Translations under genes and position numbers: made by a program
Notes under the pieces: model-generated
Database searches by the model: none
Told to the model about the DNA's origin: nothing
The model's input: only the letters and a program-made list of their open reading frames with translations
NCBI GenBank assembly: GCA_031002005.1
Contig: JARYHS010009186.1
Coordinates: forward strand, 101,961,992 to 102,025,991
Source: Vandiemenella viatica
Lineage: Eukaryota; Arthropoda; Insecta; Orthoptera; Morabidae
Direction of reading: 5' to 3'
Length of the DNA: 64,000 nucleotides
Shown here: in pieces, positions 1-9,829 of the stretch
Layout of the letters: each line of letters opens with the position of its first letter
Numbering within the stretch: position 1 is the stretch's first letter

Positions 1-180
1 TCTACAGTGTTTCCCTACGGGGCAGTTCTGCCCGCCGGTGGGCGTTGAAGAGATCATGGGGGCGTTTCTAGTACAAGGCAAATTTAGGAGGCGTTAAGGA
101 CTAGAGCTGTAAAAGTAATGAGAAAATCTGTACCCGTATGTATTCGTTACTAAACCAATCAATACCCATTACTTTCGAAT

Positions 181-340
181 CGTTACTTTCGGTACAGTCG
201 AACAATAGCACGAAGCATTGTATCGAGTCGAGCCGCGTACGGGATAACTTCGTTACTATCGTATCGTTTCGTTACTCGTTACTTTCGGTACAATCGAACA
301 CTAGCATGAAGCATCGCATCGCATTCGGGACTACTTCGTT
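181..340. repeat. Subterminal direct repeat, period about 96 bp
   Basis: A unit beginning CGTTACTTTCGGTACA at 181 recurs at 277 with few changes (about 45 bases recognisably shared, both continuing into GAAGCAT). It lies just inside the left end of the hAT-like element, and shorter GTAACG motifs lie inside the right end (about 2150-2240). Such clusters are expected near hAT termini as transposase-binding sites; that role is inferred. Confidence 0.6.
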
Positions 341-652
341 TGTACTTTTTATTTAGTAAAATAAGTTTAGGTAAGTTGTTTGTTTGGATAAAACTTAAAG
401 TAATTAGCACATAGATCTTACGGAAAACCTCTAAATGTACACTTGATTTGCTGTAATGAATTTTATATTCGAAAGAATAATCTAATTTGAAACAAACACC
501 GGTTTGCACAGACAAAAAAAGATCTGACCTTTCACCTGACTGTGGCATATCTAGTGACAATAACTAATGGCTGTTATTTTTTAAAGTAGCTTACTGAAAA
601 CCCTGCATATAAGCCTGAAATGATAATGGGACATGTATTTAACAAATATTAT

Positions 653-1000
653 AATCTCATCAGTGGCGTAGCTAGGTCAACAAGGGCCCTCAGGCTAGAT
701 GGGCGATCTTTCTTTCTTTCTTTTTTTTTTTTTTTTTGGTGTGTTGCTGGTAGGGCCCCCCTGAGCTGAGGCTGGGGGCTTCCCCGAGCAGTGAGGGGGC
801 TCCCTGTGTCTCAGGGACCCCCTTAGACGATGGTAGAGCTAAAAAATAAAAAAAAAGATCGCCAGTTTGTCGTGAAGGCTCGTGGGCCCTCTAAACAGCG
901 CTTGGGGATCCCTAGAGGCGCGTTTGGGGGTTCCTTGAGCGTAGAGGCCCCGGTGCACTGCACCGCCTCGCCCCATAGCAGCTACGCCCCTGAATCTCAT
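653..1000. mobile_element. hAT-type MITE with perfect 8-bp target duplication
   Basis: The element body is 661-992 (332 bp). It starts CAGTGGCGTAGCT and ends AGCTACGCCCCTG, a 13-bp inverted repeat with one mismatch. It is flanked by identical aatctcat copies at 653-660 and 993-1000. The CAGTGGCGTAGCT end is a common hAT MITE terminus in animals. The interior carries a pyrimidine/T tract (about 711-737) and GC-rich sequence with no coding capacity. The undamaged duplication suggests it is younger than the surrounding hAT element. Confidence 0.85.
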
Positions 1001-1434
1001 CAAAGTATTTCGTTTTAAATAGGAGGTTTCACCGCTGTCTTCCTTTACATTTTTCATTTATTTTTGTAAATTCTTCATCCTTTTGTGATAGATTTGTTAA
1101 AATAAATGTGGACATACCATCAAATCGGGCCTGCAGGCAGAGTGCTACTGACTCCCGCTTTGTTTTATTTTAAAAAATATCAATATTAAAAACTTTTAAA
1201 TCAATAACAAAGGTACAGGACAAACATGGGATTAGATTCGTAATTGTTGTTGCGTCGCGGTTACAACAAACATTCAATATCAAAGCCAGTACCGCATTGA
1301 TCACATGGATCCACCGGTAGTAATACAATAACTAACCCCAGGCAAAAGAGTTATTGTAACTTGTTTGTTTATGAAATTCTGGAACTACAAAAAGGGCCGC
1401 TAGATTTTTTTTTTTTTTTTTAAATTATCGCAGA

Positions 1435-1830
1435 ATGCAATCAGTAACAGATATGATAAAAGAGCAGGAATGGGATTCATTGCAACACAGGAAGAGGGTC
1501 ATGGGAGTGTACAAGGCGTATATTGATGATGAGGCATGGAAAAATATTGGTGTAAGAATTAAAAGTAATGTTTGGAAGGGAAAAGATGAACATGACCACA
1601 AGTAGCACCCGATTTCAAGCACAAAAGTGTAGGAAGATTATCTTTTTTAGGTAAGGGTGTCAGGGATTGGAATATGTTACCAAGAGATATTATGAATAAT
1701 TTACGAAAAAACGTTAAAAGAATTTAAAGTTAAAATTTGTAGAAGGGTGCAGGAAAGGGGTAAGATGGGTGTGTAGGGAAATTGCCACGGAGCATGCGCT
1801 CCACTGCAATTTAATTAAATATTATTAGAA
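1435..1830 (+). pseudogene. LINE reverse transcriptase C-terminal remnant and 3' tail
   Basis: Translating 1435-1605 gives SVTDMIKEQEWDSLQHRKR followed by a stretch ending KNIGVRIK. Further on (about 1650-1710), after stops and a frame change, comes RDWNMLPRDIMNN. A 'W(D/E)SLxxRR' segment followed by 'WNxLP' is the usual C-terminal region of insect and mollusc non-LTR reverse transcriptases, downstream of the catalytic core. Stops and frame changes show it is dead. The stretch GGAGCATGCGCTCCACTGCA at about 1791-1812 recurs in opposite orientation near 47.1 kb, so it may be part of the element's 3' end. No polymerase core is present. Confidence 0.6.
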
Positions 1831-2256
1831 CAAAACAAATGCAGATTTTTATATCACAATCTATTAGACAACTGTTTTATATTGTAAATTACACTATGAA
1901 ATGAAATATAAGGTATCAAATCTTAAAATAAACACATTTCATAAATGTTTGAAATCAATAAACCTCACTAATGAACGATCAATGAAAAAACAGTAACTAT
2001 CTCAAATTATCCATACAAATTTTCTATTTACAAATTATGCACTGAAAAATTTAAAGTTAAACGAAATAAAAACCACAAAACTAGTCTTTACATTGTCAAA
2101 ATTAGTTAGCTGCGAGAACTGAAACGTGTTCGTATCTATACGACAAATGCGAGTAACGAAATGAATTTGTGAGTAACGATTCGGTACTTCGAGTCATGCG
2201 ACGAACCCGTTACTCAGTAACGAATACATCGTTACTTTTACAGCTCTATTATGGAC

Positions 2257-2591
2257 CAACCGCCGCCACCCTGCTTTCCATTATTATATCCAGCATTAAG
2301 GATTGCATCAAATTAGTTTTTAATCGCACATCTCATGATGATATGTAACAAAAAAAAGATTTAGCATAGTCAGCAATTTATCACCTAAGAAAAGAACCAG
2401 TTGTCAATAGCGGAACGCTGCGATTTACGATTACTGATTAAAAAAAAAAAAAACACAAAATATCGAAAAATTAGTGTCATTACACTGAGTTCAGCTCTTT
2501 ACTTAATATTATTTTCTTTCATAATATGTATTTGTTATTTGAACTGTGAATAATACATGAATATTTTTGATACCTTTTAACGAAATAATTA
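2257..2591. other. AT-rich spacer, nothing recognised
   Basis: AT-rich sequence between the hAT-like element and the mariner-type element, with one A run near 2440-2451. I see no ORF, RNA gene or repeat end. Confidence 0.5.
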
Positions 2592-3444
2592 TACAGGGCG
2601 TTCGCCGGGAAACGCTACCCTCCCAGTCTGTTGCCGTCGGCAACTTGCTCGGTCAGTCGAGCTAGCAGCTCCCGCCACACGGCACCGTGAATCACCGCAC
2701 TGTTTAACACCTCCGCTGCCCCAACAGTGCAGTGACGCAGTATATTGGGACCCTTACATTGTTAAGAACGGTTTCTTTGCATTGTAGCTAGTTTGTGACT
2801 TCAGTCTCTTATTAATCAGTGTTGTGAATAAACGTTTCTTTGCGGTTTGGGGCTTCATACTCTTACTAATCTGTACCGTGTTTGAGTGTGAGTAAAATTA
2901 TGGTACGTTACAGTTTGCAACAAAGAATATTTCTCTACGATACATATGTGAAGAAGAAATCGTTTAAAAAGTGTCGCAGTAAATTTCGTCGCGAATTTCC
3001 TGGCGCTATACTGCCAGCTAAATCAACAATTCTGCGTCTGGTTAAAAAAGTAAGAGAAACGGGTTCATTTTTTTAACAAAAAGAGACTGTCGGTCAACCG
3101 TATTCTCACAGAGGAGAAAATTGACGATATCGCTTTTCGACTAGAACAGTCACCCAAAAAATCATTAAGTCAGTTAGGGCAGCGTGTGTCTCGAAATATG
3201 TTCAGAAGATGTGAAATGTGCATTACACAAGAGTGTCAACACTTCCAGCATCTTTTATAAGGTAAGCTAATGAATTACGTCACATTTAAATGCTTAGTAC
3301 ATACAAGTTTATGAAGCGTAATTATTATGAAATAGTCCGCGGCCGACGGTCGAACAATGCCGGGAGCTGACCGCTCGCTCGCCGCGAGCAGTTTCTTCCT
3401 TGTAGCGCTAACAGTGGGTAGCGTTTCCCGGCGAACGCCCTGTA
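2592..3444 (+). mobile_element. Deleted mariner/Tc1-superfamily element with 27-bp perfect TIRs
   Basis: The ends at 2594-2620 and 3416-3442 are exact reverse complements over 27 bp (left end CAGGGCGTTCGCCGGGAAAC...). A TA dinucleotide flanks each side (2592-2593, 3443-3444), the signature target duplication of the IS630-Tc1-mariner superfamily. The interior is about 850 bp, too short for a complete transposase, and encodes only an N-terminal DNA-binding region (2882-3076) on the plus strand. It is therefore a non-autonomous deletion derivative. Identical ends suggest fairly recent mobilisation by a transposase supplied elsewhere. Confidence 0.85.
2882..3240 (+). pseudogene. Broken DUF4817-like helix-turn-helix domain of a transposase
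   Basis: The 64-aa ORF has YSLQQRIFLYDTYVKKKSF near its start, then FRREFPG, and ends LVKKVRETGSFF. This is the layout of the DUF4817 helix-turn-helix found at the N terminus of many insect mariner-like transposases (…RRFP…, …RETGS). The frame breaks in a T run at about 3068-3075. In the shifted frame reading resumes (about 3075-3235) with TKKRLSVNRILTEEKID and SPKKSLSQLGQRVSRN, the continuation expected of the second DNA-binding helix region. The catalytic DDE/D domain is absent. The family call comes from my recognition of the motif. Confidence 0.65.
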
Positions 3445-4264
3445 TAAATGTGTCCTTGTATTTCTACATATGATATTGTACACTTCATCTAAGAGGGGTG
3501 CCATCAAACCACTGTTTCGAAAAAAATGGGCAACGAGTAAAAACATGCTGGTGCACTATGGGTTGCATTATTTTTTACAATAAGAGGAGTTAGTGTTTTT
3601 TTTTCTGATAAGGGGCGGTGACTAGCTTGTTCGAAAAGGAGGCGTAGCCCAAGAAACTTTGTGAACCTATGGTGTAGAACTATAGCTGGTTCTTGCAGTT
3701 GTAACAATTTAATATTGTATTAAACCTCGCATATTCATTCACAAACCTTCTGGGAACAGTGTTTTGTCGGGATCATTCCTGCAAACAGCTATTACAGTGT
3801 GGAGTCGTCTGGAATCATTCGTCGAATCTAATAGATATTTGTCCCGTTTAAAATGGAAGGTACAAATCAAAATAAGCCCGTCTGCAATACGTATTTAAAT
3901 TTTAACGTACTCCTCCTGCATTTCTTATTACCTTGAACACCCTGCTTGGAAGATGGAGCTTTGAGGTCAATATTCCGCACCGTCGTAGTAAACACAGCAT
4001 TGGGCAACACCTTTAAAAAAATCCTGTGGCTAACGACCTTTTGACTATTATTTATCTATCGTATGGATAGTGATATCTCGAAATTCATTCGACAATAGGC
4101 GGATTCTTGCCTTCGAGGCCTGGGGGCCCCTGTAGCCGGTGATCGGGGCCCCCCATCAGCCGGCGGGCCCGGGTACATTTGACCCGCTTACCCCCCCCCC
4201 CTAACGCCGGCCCTGAGTGCTGAGAAGAAAGCCATGATTAGTTTAATTTGTTTCAATCTCTCTT
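3445..4264. other. Non-coding spacer with a GC-rich, hAT-like end at 4115-4215
   Basis: Mostly unique-looking AT-rich sequence. About 4110-4215 is strikingly GC-rich with runs of G and C, ending in CGCCGGCCCTG, which resembles the right terminus of hAT MITEs. I found no matching left end with an 8-bp duplication, so it is at most a decayed or solo end. Confidence 0.3.
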
Positions 4265-4465
4265 CGTAGTACAGCATCTGACCTCGCATTTGGGAGGACG
4301 CCCGTTCGAACCCCCGTACTGCCATGCAGATTTGGTTTTCCATGGTTTCCTTTTGGCGAATGCCGGGATGCTTCCTTCCCGTTCCTTGTCCCCAGTCTCA
4401 TCCCGCCTCTGATTACCTCGACGTCGACGAGGCGTAAAGTAATAGGTAAAGAAAAGAAAAAAAAG
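4265..4465 (+). mobile_element. tRNA-derived SINE (family 1), 5'-damaged
   Basis: It matches the window's main SINE: CCTCGCATTTGGGAGGACG, a B-box-like GTTCGAACCCCCGT, then GGTTTTCCATGGTTTCC, GAATGCCGGGATGCTTCCTT, and a tail GACGAGGCGTAAAG leading to an A-rich end. The A-box segment at the 5' side is degraded. No ORF is expected; transcription would have been by RNA polymerase III. Confidence 0.8.
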
Positions 4466-4860
4466 AAGCAGTACAGCATTCTAGGACATCAGTGGTGAAA
4501 CTCTGCATCTCTGGTCTGTTTCTTTGATTGGCACCATCTAGGTGGACTACGCTGTGCTGCCGCTTCCGCTTCCGCTTCCTTTAATGGTCGCTTGCCTACC
4601 ATGACGCACATTATTTGACATCGGACCTTCTGCTGAATAATCTCCTCTTGAACATACCAGTTATTTTTCTTTTTGATTTTGACATGTGGCGAGTCTTGCA
4701 GGAAATTTCCTTAACTGTATTAGCATGCATTTACAATTAATTGGAGTGTATTAATCACCAGCTTTGCAGAAGTAACATAGCATTTAATTCAAACCACCAA
4801 ACTTGAACCGAGGACGTAGAGTTAACCACTACGCTGTTGGGTAGACTATCGCAAGTTGGA
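4466..4860. other. Non-coding spacer with short tandem repeat
   Basis: The hexamer CGCTTC is repeated about three times near 4561-4579. Otherwise it is AT-rich sequence in which I recognise nothing. Confidence 0.4.
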
Positions 4861-5240
4861 GAGCGTCCATAAATTACGTGGCTCCGTTTAAGGAGGGGAG
4901 GGGTTAGGTGGAAAGCTACGTTGAGCTACGTGGGAGGGGGGGGGGATTTCCAAGCCAAGCCACGTAGCTTCTTATTCACATTATTTGTCACAGTTAAAAT
5001 AAGATACAGAACACACAGCAGCATGTGAATATTTATTTCCGACATTTAACTATCTCCCTATGTAATTTACTATAGTCTGACAAGAGATAACAGCACAAAA
5101 CATTTTCTGCAATCGATAAGGAAAAAAGCTACGTGCCACACGGGTGGGGGAGGGGGGTTTACAGGCAAAAACCATGTCGGGCTATGTGGAGGAGGGGTTC
5201 ACAGGAGCCCAAAATGGAGCTACGTGGTTTATGGACGCTC
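4861..5240. mobile_element. MITE family A, copy 1 (380 bp)
   Basis: The ends are inverted: GAGCGTCCATAAATTACGTG at the left, and GGTTTATGGACGCTC at the right, whose complement begins GAGCGTCCATAAACC. Next to the ends are G-rich blocks around 4935 and 5145 with repeated 'AGCTACGTG' words. The body is closely similar to 16410-16799, including the interior around 'TATCTCC…GTAATTTAC…GTCTGA'. It has no coding capacity. The target duplication is unclear in this copy. Confidence 0.8.
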
Positions 5241-6030
5241 CATTGTGCCAGATAGCCTTCGCTCAGCGTTAATTCTGGCTTTCGATTGAAGAAGAAAAAT
5301 AATCGTCAAGATACTAAATGATGCAGTAGAATACTGATTCTCTTTGCATAATTCATTGTTGCTATTTCAGTCAGTGTCCATGTTTCTATTCGTAACGCTG
5401 ACTGACGACAGTTCACTCCAGATGTCGGCGTGGTTGCTTTGTGCAGCCTCCGATTTCGGGCCTGTCGGGCCCCTCTGATTTACCGCTTAGCCCGGCCTCC
5501 GGTTGCCCATCTAGGGAGAACAATGTCCTCGGCTGACTTAACGCCAAATAAGGGCGCCGTCTGCCTGCCCGTGAGAGTGATTGGCCAACTAGCGGTGACC
5601 GTCCGAATATCGACTATTAGTTCAAATCATTATCCCTTTACCTTGCCACTAGCGTATACTTCCATTCGAATTTATTTTGCTGCAAGAAAAGTTAAAGTCA
5701 CATACTAAACCATAAGCTATAAGGCCACTCTGAATCGGAGAGATACAACGGGCCCGGATTCGAATCCCGTTCCCTTGTTTACGGTTTTTAGGCTGTATAT
5801 CGCAATAACTCAGGCCAATTTCTGCCTCATAAATTACGGTCTCAAAACGAAACAAAAATAGGCACCATACACTTACTGATAGCAGGCAACTCTTGCTCGC
5901 CCCATCTCCCCCAATCAGAATATTATCGCCAACCCCTTACTGATTAAGGCGTGATGGTTAAAAAAGCTTCATATCCTAAAGAATTAATGAAATTTCCATC
6001 ATTTTAAAGAGGACATATCATCAGTGATTG
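5241..6030. other. Non-coding spacer with a tRNA-like B box
   Basis: A B-box-like GGATTCGAATCCCG occurs near 5757-5770 without a convincing A box or cloverleaf, so it is probably a decayed SINE head. Small ORFs here have no recognisable motifs. Confidence 0.35.
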
Positions 6031-6150
6031 TAGCGTCCTTGTGGATCAGTGGTTAAGGTGTCTGACAGGGGATTGAAAGGTTTCCGGTTCGAATCCCTGT
6101 CTTAGCGGGGATTTTCATAGGCCCTAAACCCGGCCTTCACCTTGTAATGA
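6031..6150 (+). mobile_element. tRNA-derived SINE (family 2), partial
   Basis: An A-box region GGATCAGTGGTTAAGG and a B-box region GGTTCGAATCCC lie at tRNA-like spacing, followed by GGGGATTTTCATAGGC…TAAACCCGGCCTTCACC. That layout recurs at 43.9 and 50.7 kb. The acceptor stem does not pair, so it is not a functional tRNA gene. The copy seems truncated after the head. Confidence 0.65.
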
Positions 6151-8266
6151 AAGGGAGGGGGTAATTACTTTACTGTATGTTTTAATATTAATTTGGTTAT
6201 TGATTTAATTATGAAATTAACTTTTCAGGTAGCAAGGATCCTGATTGCTGTTGATGAAAGACATAAAATGCTTAATTTATTGTTTTTCTATGGCTTGTAC
6301 ATAGCCGGATACATTTAATGTTACGTTAGACATTATGTGTACCTGCAAGCAAAAGCAATACCCGGCTTTACAATCTGCTTGAAGATAGCAAACATAAACT
6401 GAAAGTTAAATACTTCATTTATAAAAATAAGAACATGATAACATCGTGGCCACAAGCCAACGATTGAATGTTACAAGAATGGTGGATAAAATCCCTTGGG
6501 CGCTGAATTGAATTACAAAAAGATGAACAATATTAAGGCTCTAACTGAATTTGCCAGCTAGCTTTTGAATGGAATTGAGCAGAGATCCTGTCTCATGGGT
6601 CGATTACAGATCCGGGATCCTTCAAAGTCTTTCCAAACCATGAAACAATGATGGGCGATGGAACACATTACCAAAATCACTAGCAGCAGTGGCGCGCGGC
6701 GTTGGTCTGTAAGTTGTACCATCAGTGTTTGGAATGCATCAATCGACCAGCCAGTGATCGAAGCCAGAGCCCGCCAGTACAGTGCCGCTCCGCACTGTGT
6801 AGTGTCTGGACTGACCACAGAATGACCAAGTAGGGCCGCTTCTCCTTCCCTCTTCCGAAACTCCTTCCAGAAGTTTCGTTACATGAAAAAAAAGCCACCA
6901 ATTAACATCTGTAGACCCCGTATATGATACGGCATTGGTTGTTTAACTTTTTCCCAAAACCACGTGAGGCTCGAAGTCAATCTTATTTGCCCTGGCCCTC
7001 CCGCGCGTCGCTCACCCCTTCCGCCACTCAGGTATCCCTACGCCGGGTTCAACGCACTGACCTTGACGGCTAGCAGTGCCTATTCACCCTGGCCGTGCGA
7101 ACAATAGCTCGCGTCAGCCCATGCTTTCTGGAAATTTCCATCGGAAATACCGTCGCCAGCTTCAAAATCTCTCCTGCTCCTTCAACTAGCAACCTCTTTC
7201 TTCAGTTAAATTGTTAAGAAATTAAGGCAGCCTGGGATATCAATTACGTTGATCAGATAATTAATTTACAAAATATTCACAAATATTAAATTAATATGAA
7301 TATAAATATTTAAATATTTGTAGTACGCCACAATCCTGCGAACTACAACCTCTGTATATTGTTTTTTTTTCTGTTATTTATTTCTTCAGTTTCTTTTTTT
7401 TAAATGTAGTAAATTAGAATAAACGGAATACGGTAATCAGCCGAATACATAATAATATTAATACTTCAATAAGCGTAACGGAATTAAGATATTTAATTTA
7501 CTGTTAACATCTTTGAGCTTATTATTGATATTAAAACCTGATATCATTTTGCTGTCTTTTTCAGTATCAGCATTTACAAATGCGATTTTTTTTTATGAAC
7601 TGTTACGGAAATGATATTTTTCGTTGTGATCACATCTTCAATTTACCAGTTATTTTTCACGTAGCTTTCATTCCTTATATTTCATACATTATATTGCATT
7701 AAAAAAAATAAGTGAAAAAAAAATGTTATTTCAGATATCAGTATGAAAAGCAAATCTGAGATAATAACTAAAGGTGGGAAAGTTTTTAGATGACGATTGC
7801 CTCTCTACGTTAATATCCCGTAGTAGAATAAAAAAGGCAAAGCATTTATACACACACAGAGTCGGCGAGCGTGAAGCTGTGGCAAATGCTATTTTGTATA
7901 AAAAGCTGATTTTTATTTTCCAATTCTCTTTGTTCTTCCCCCTCAAAGCTCATCAGCTACCATAAAACCGTGATATAATTGAAAATACGAGGTTGTAGAT
8001 ATGCCAAGGCACTGAATGCCGCTATAATAATTCAAGATCAGCAAATTAATATATGGAACAAATTTTGTTTTTGATGATGCAACAGTTTCAAACAGGACAA
8101 GAGAGAGGAAGATCGGACCTAGGAATTAAAGACTGAGAAACATTGAAAAAGTAATACGAGAATTCATTAAGAGACAGGAAGAATTTAAGCAAGAATTTAA
8201 ACTAGGACACGACAAATTAAAGAAGACAATGAGGGTTACAACGGAATCTATAATGAATGCTATATA
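6151..8266. other. Non-coding stretch, nothing recognised
   Basis: AT-rich sequence with T and A runs (for example 7361-7400 and 7587-7595) and one GC-richer block at 6970-7100. The ORFs present are short and carry no recognisable domain. Confidence 0.4.
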
Positions 8267-8420
8267 CTAAGGAAGATGTAAATGGTCCCACACATGTTCT
8301 TTCGGGGACAGATCTACGTATCTTACTGGCAATGAGGGGAGTACCTCAACATCAAGCAGACAGTTCATGGAGACACAGGCCGTAAGTGGATGAACATAGT
8401 CTTGTTGAAAAATGACACCA
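8267..8420 (-). pseudogene. Tc1-like transposase C-terminal fragment
   Basis: The minus-strand translation includes GVIFQQDYVHPLTACVSMNC, then DVEVLPSLPVRYVDLSPKEH and VWDHL. Tc1 transposases have 'FQQDNAxPHTA' at the second catalytic Asp and 'WPxxSPDLxPIEHVWDxL' before the last catalytic residue. Here the second Asp is kept in QQD, but flanking positions have changed (NA to YV, SPDLSPIEH to YVDLSPKEH). Only about 50 codons remain, with no inverted ends found, so it is a decayed fragment. Confidence 0.75.
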
Positions 8421-9773
8421 TGATACTGTCGCACCTTTGCATTCATTATTTTTATAAGTCGATGCAGTCGATACACAAGTTTGGAATCCAAGAGTTTACA
8501 GGCAGGTGATCACAATAAATTTATTTGCATTCTTCAACTGTATCGTTTCCGTCAGATAGAACAATTGTAGTTAAATTAACTCACTGTATCATTATTTTAT
8601 TCACTTTACATCCGTTAAAAGCGAGATGCGAACTGCCGTCCGGAAAAATGGGCATTTTTGGTATAGTGAACATGTACGTAAACTAATGAATGAAAGATAC
8701 GGGAACCTGCATCTTGAATGTGGACTTAAAAGCAACAGGTGTCCCAGGTTGCCCCTTGGACCACCACGGCGAACACCTGCCGTGATGGTCCATGTAATGT
8801 TGCGCTGCACAAAAGCAAGCGGCACATTATATGCGCTTGAGACACCTGCTTCATTGTGCACCAGACAAAAGGAAAATACGCTTGCCATACTTCTCTTCCT
8901 ATTTCTCTTTGTTTATGTTAAGCTTCTGTAACTTTGTACCTCGACAAAATAACTCGATTCCCAGACATGGTGCACCACATTATCATTTTGCAACGAATCT
9001 ACCAGAGGCAATATATCTACTACATAATTTTGGTAAGGTCACTAATCCACTCACCTCGATAGCTATTTGCTGGAGAACGGTGTCACGTGTCAGCCTTCGC
9101 TCGCAAAACAGCGACCAGAGATAACATTACAAGATATTCGTGGTTATGTCCCAATTCAATAGTGAAGCAGCTGCTACCAAATTTATAGCCAAAATACAGT
9201 CATTAAGTTTGTTTTTCGTAGCGTTTCATAGTTAAAGAAATATTGATAAATTTTGTGGCTGAAGAAAAGTGGATCTGCTTTTCAGTAATATGTTGCTAAT
9301 GAAAGCATTAAAAAAAAAAAAAAACCTTTTAAAAAATTAAATTACTCATGGTATCTGCTGTAAACACGAATGACAATTGCCATTCCGGCTTGGAAAAATT
9401 TCAATCTAATTGCTTGACCAAAGTTTATACATTACGGTTTATTTGCTTTTTAGGGATTTTACTGACCACTTTCGTTAACGGCTTTTGTTCATGTTCGCTG
9501 TACGTGAGTTATTAGGTTATTTTAAGTGGACATCAGACCAAATGCGTTACCGAATCGAGTATTAAGGAAATTCATTTCTTCAGAGTTGCTCAACTGTTTA
9601 ATAATATGGAATGTGTTTTAAGTTCTCTGGTCTTCACAGATACTATGACCAATGATTACATTATGAGTGTTTGCCCAGTCTCATAAAAAAACAACGTGAT
9701 CCTTTCGAAGCAAACAGGAAATTTTTCTAAATTTTCAAGTGAACTTTAAGGGTCAAATACAAGTAAGTTTCTA
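8421..9773. other. Non-coding stretch, nothing recognised
   Basis: Overlapping ORFs of about 95-100 codons exist on both strands at 8600-9120. Neither shows a motif, compositional bias or homology I can name, and each is the shadow of the other. An A run sits at 9310-9324. Confidence 0.35.
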
Positions 9774-9829
9774 TTTAAGGGGATTTCACAGGAGGTCAAA
9801 ATGGAGCTATGTGGTTTATGAACGCTCCC
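9774..9829. repeat. Solo right end of MITE family A
   Basis: GATTTCACAGGAGGTCAAAA, then ATGGAGCTATGTGG and TTTATGAACGCTCCC, match the right terminus of the copies at 4861-5240 and 16410-16799. The matching left part is absent upstream. The bases after the end are TTA. Confidence 0.7.

Larger units (their letters stand above)
102..2248. mobile_element. Non-autonomous hAT-like DNA transposon, about 2.15 kb
   Basis: The ends are inverted: TAGAGCTGTAAAAGTAA at the left is matched by its reverse complement at the right, ending TTACAGCTCTA. The flanks are ttaaggac (94-101) and ttatggac (2249-2256), an 8-bp duplication with one mismatch. That length is typical of the hAT superfamily. Subterminal regions are rich in CGTTAC/GTAACG motifs on both sides, which in hAT elements are usual transposase-binding sites (inference). 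No transposase ORF is present. The interior holds a nested MITE (661-992) and a LINE remnant (about 1435-1830), so the length reflects later or captured sequence. The boundaries are well supported; the superfamily rests on the duplication length and end structure. Confidence 0.75.

Noticed and set aside
4080..4215. Complete hAT MITE
   Set aside because: The right end looks right (CGCCGGCCCTG), but no matching left end with an 8-bp duplication could be found.
6031..6105. Possible tRNA gene
   Set aside because: The A and B boxes are present but the acceptor stem does not pair, and the same sequence continues into a repeated SINE body found elsewhere in the window.
8600..9124. Several ORFs of 95-101 codons on both strands
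   Set aside because: They overlap each other antisense and carry no recognisable motif.
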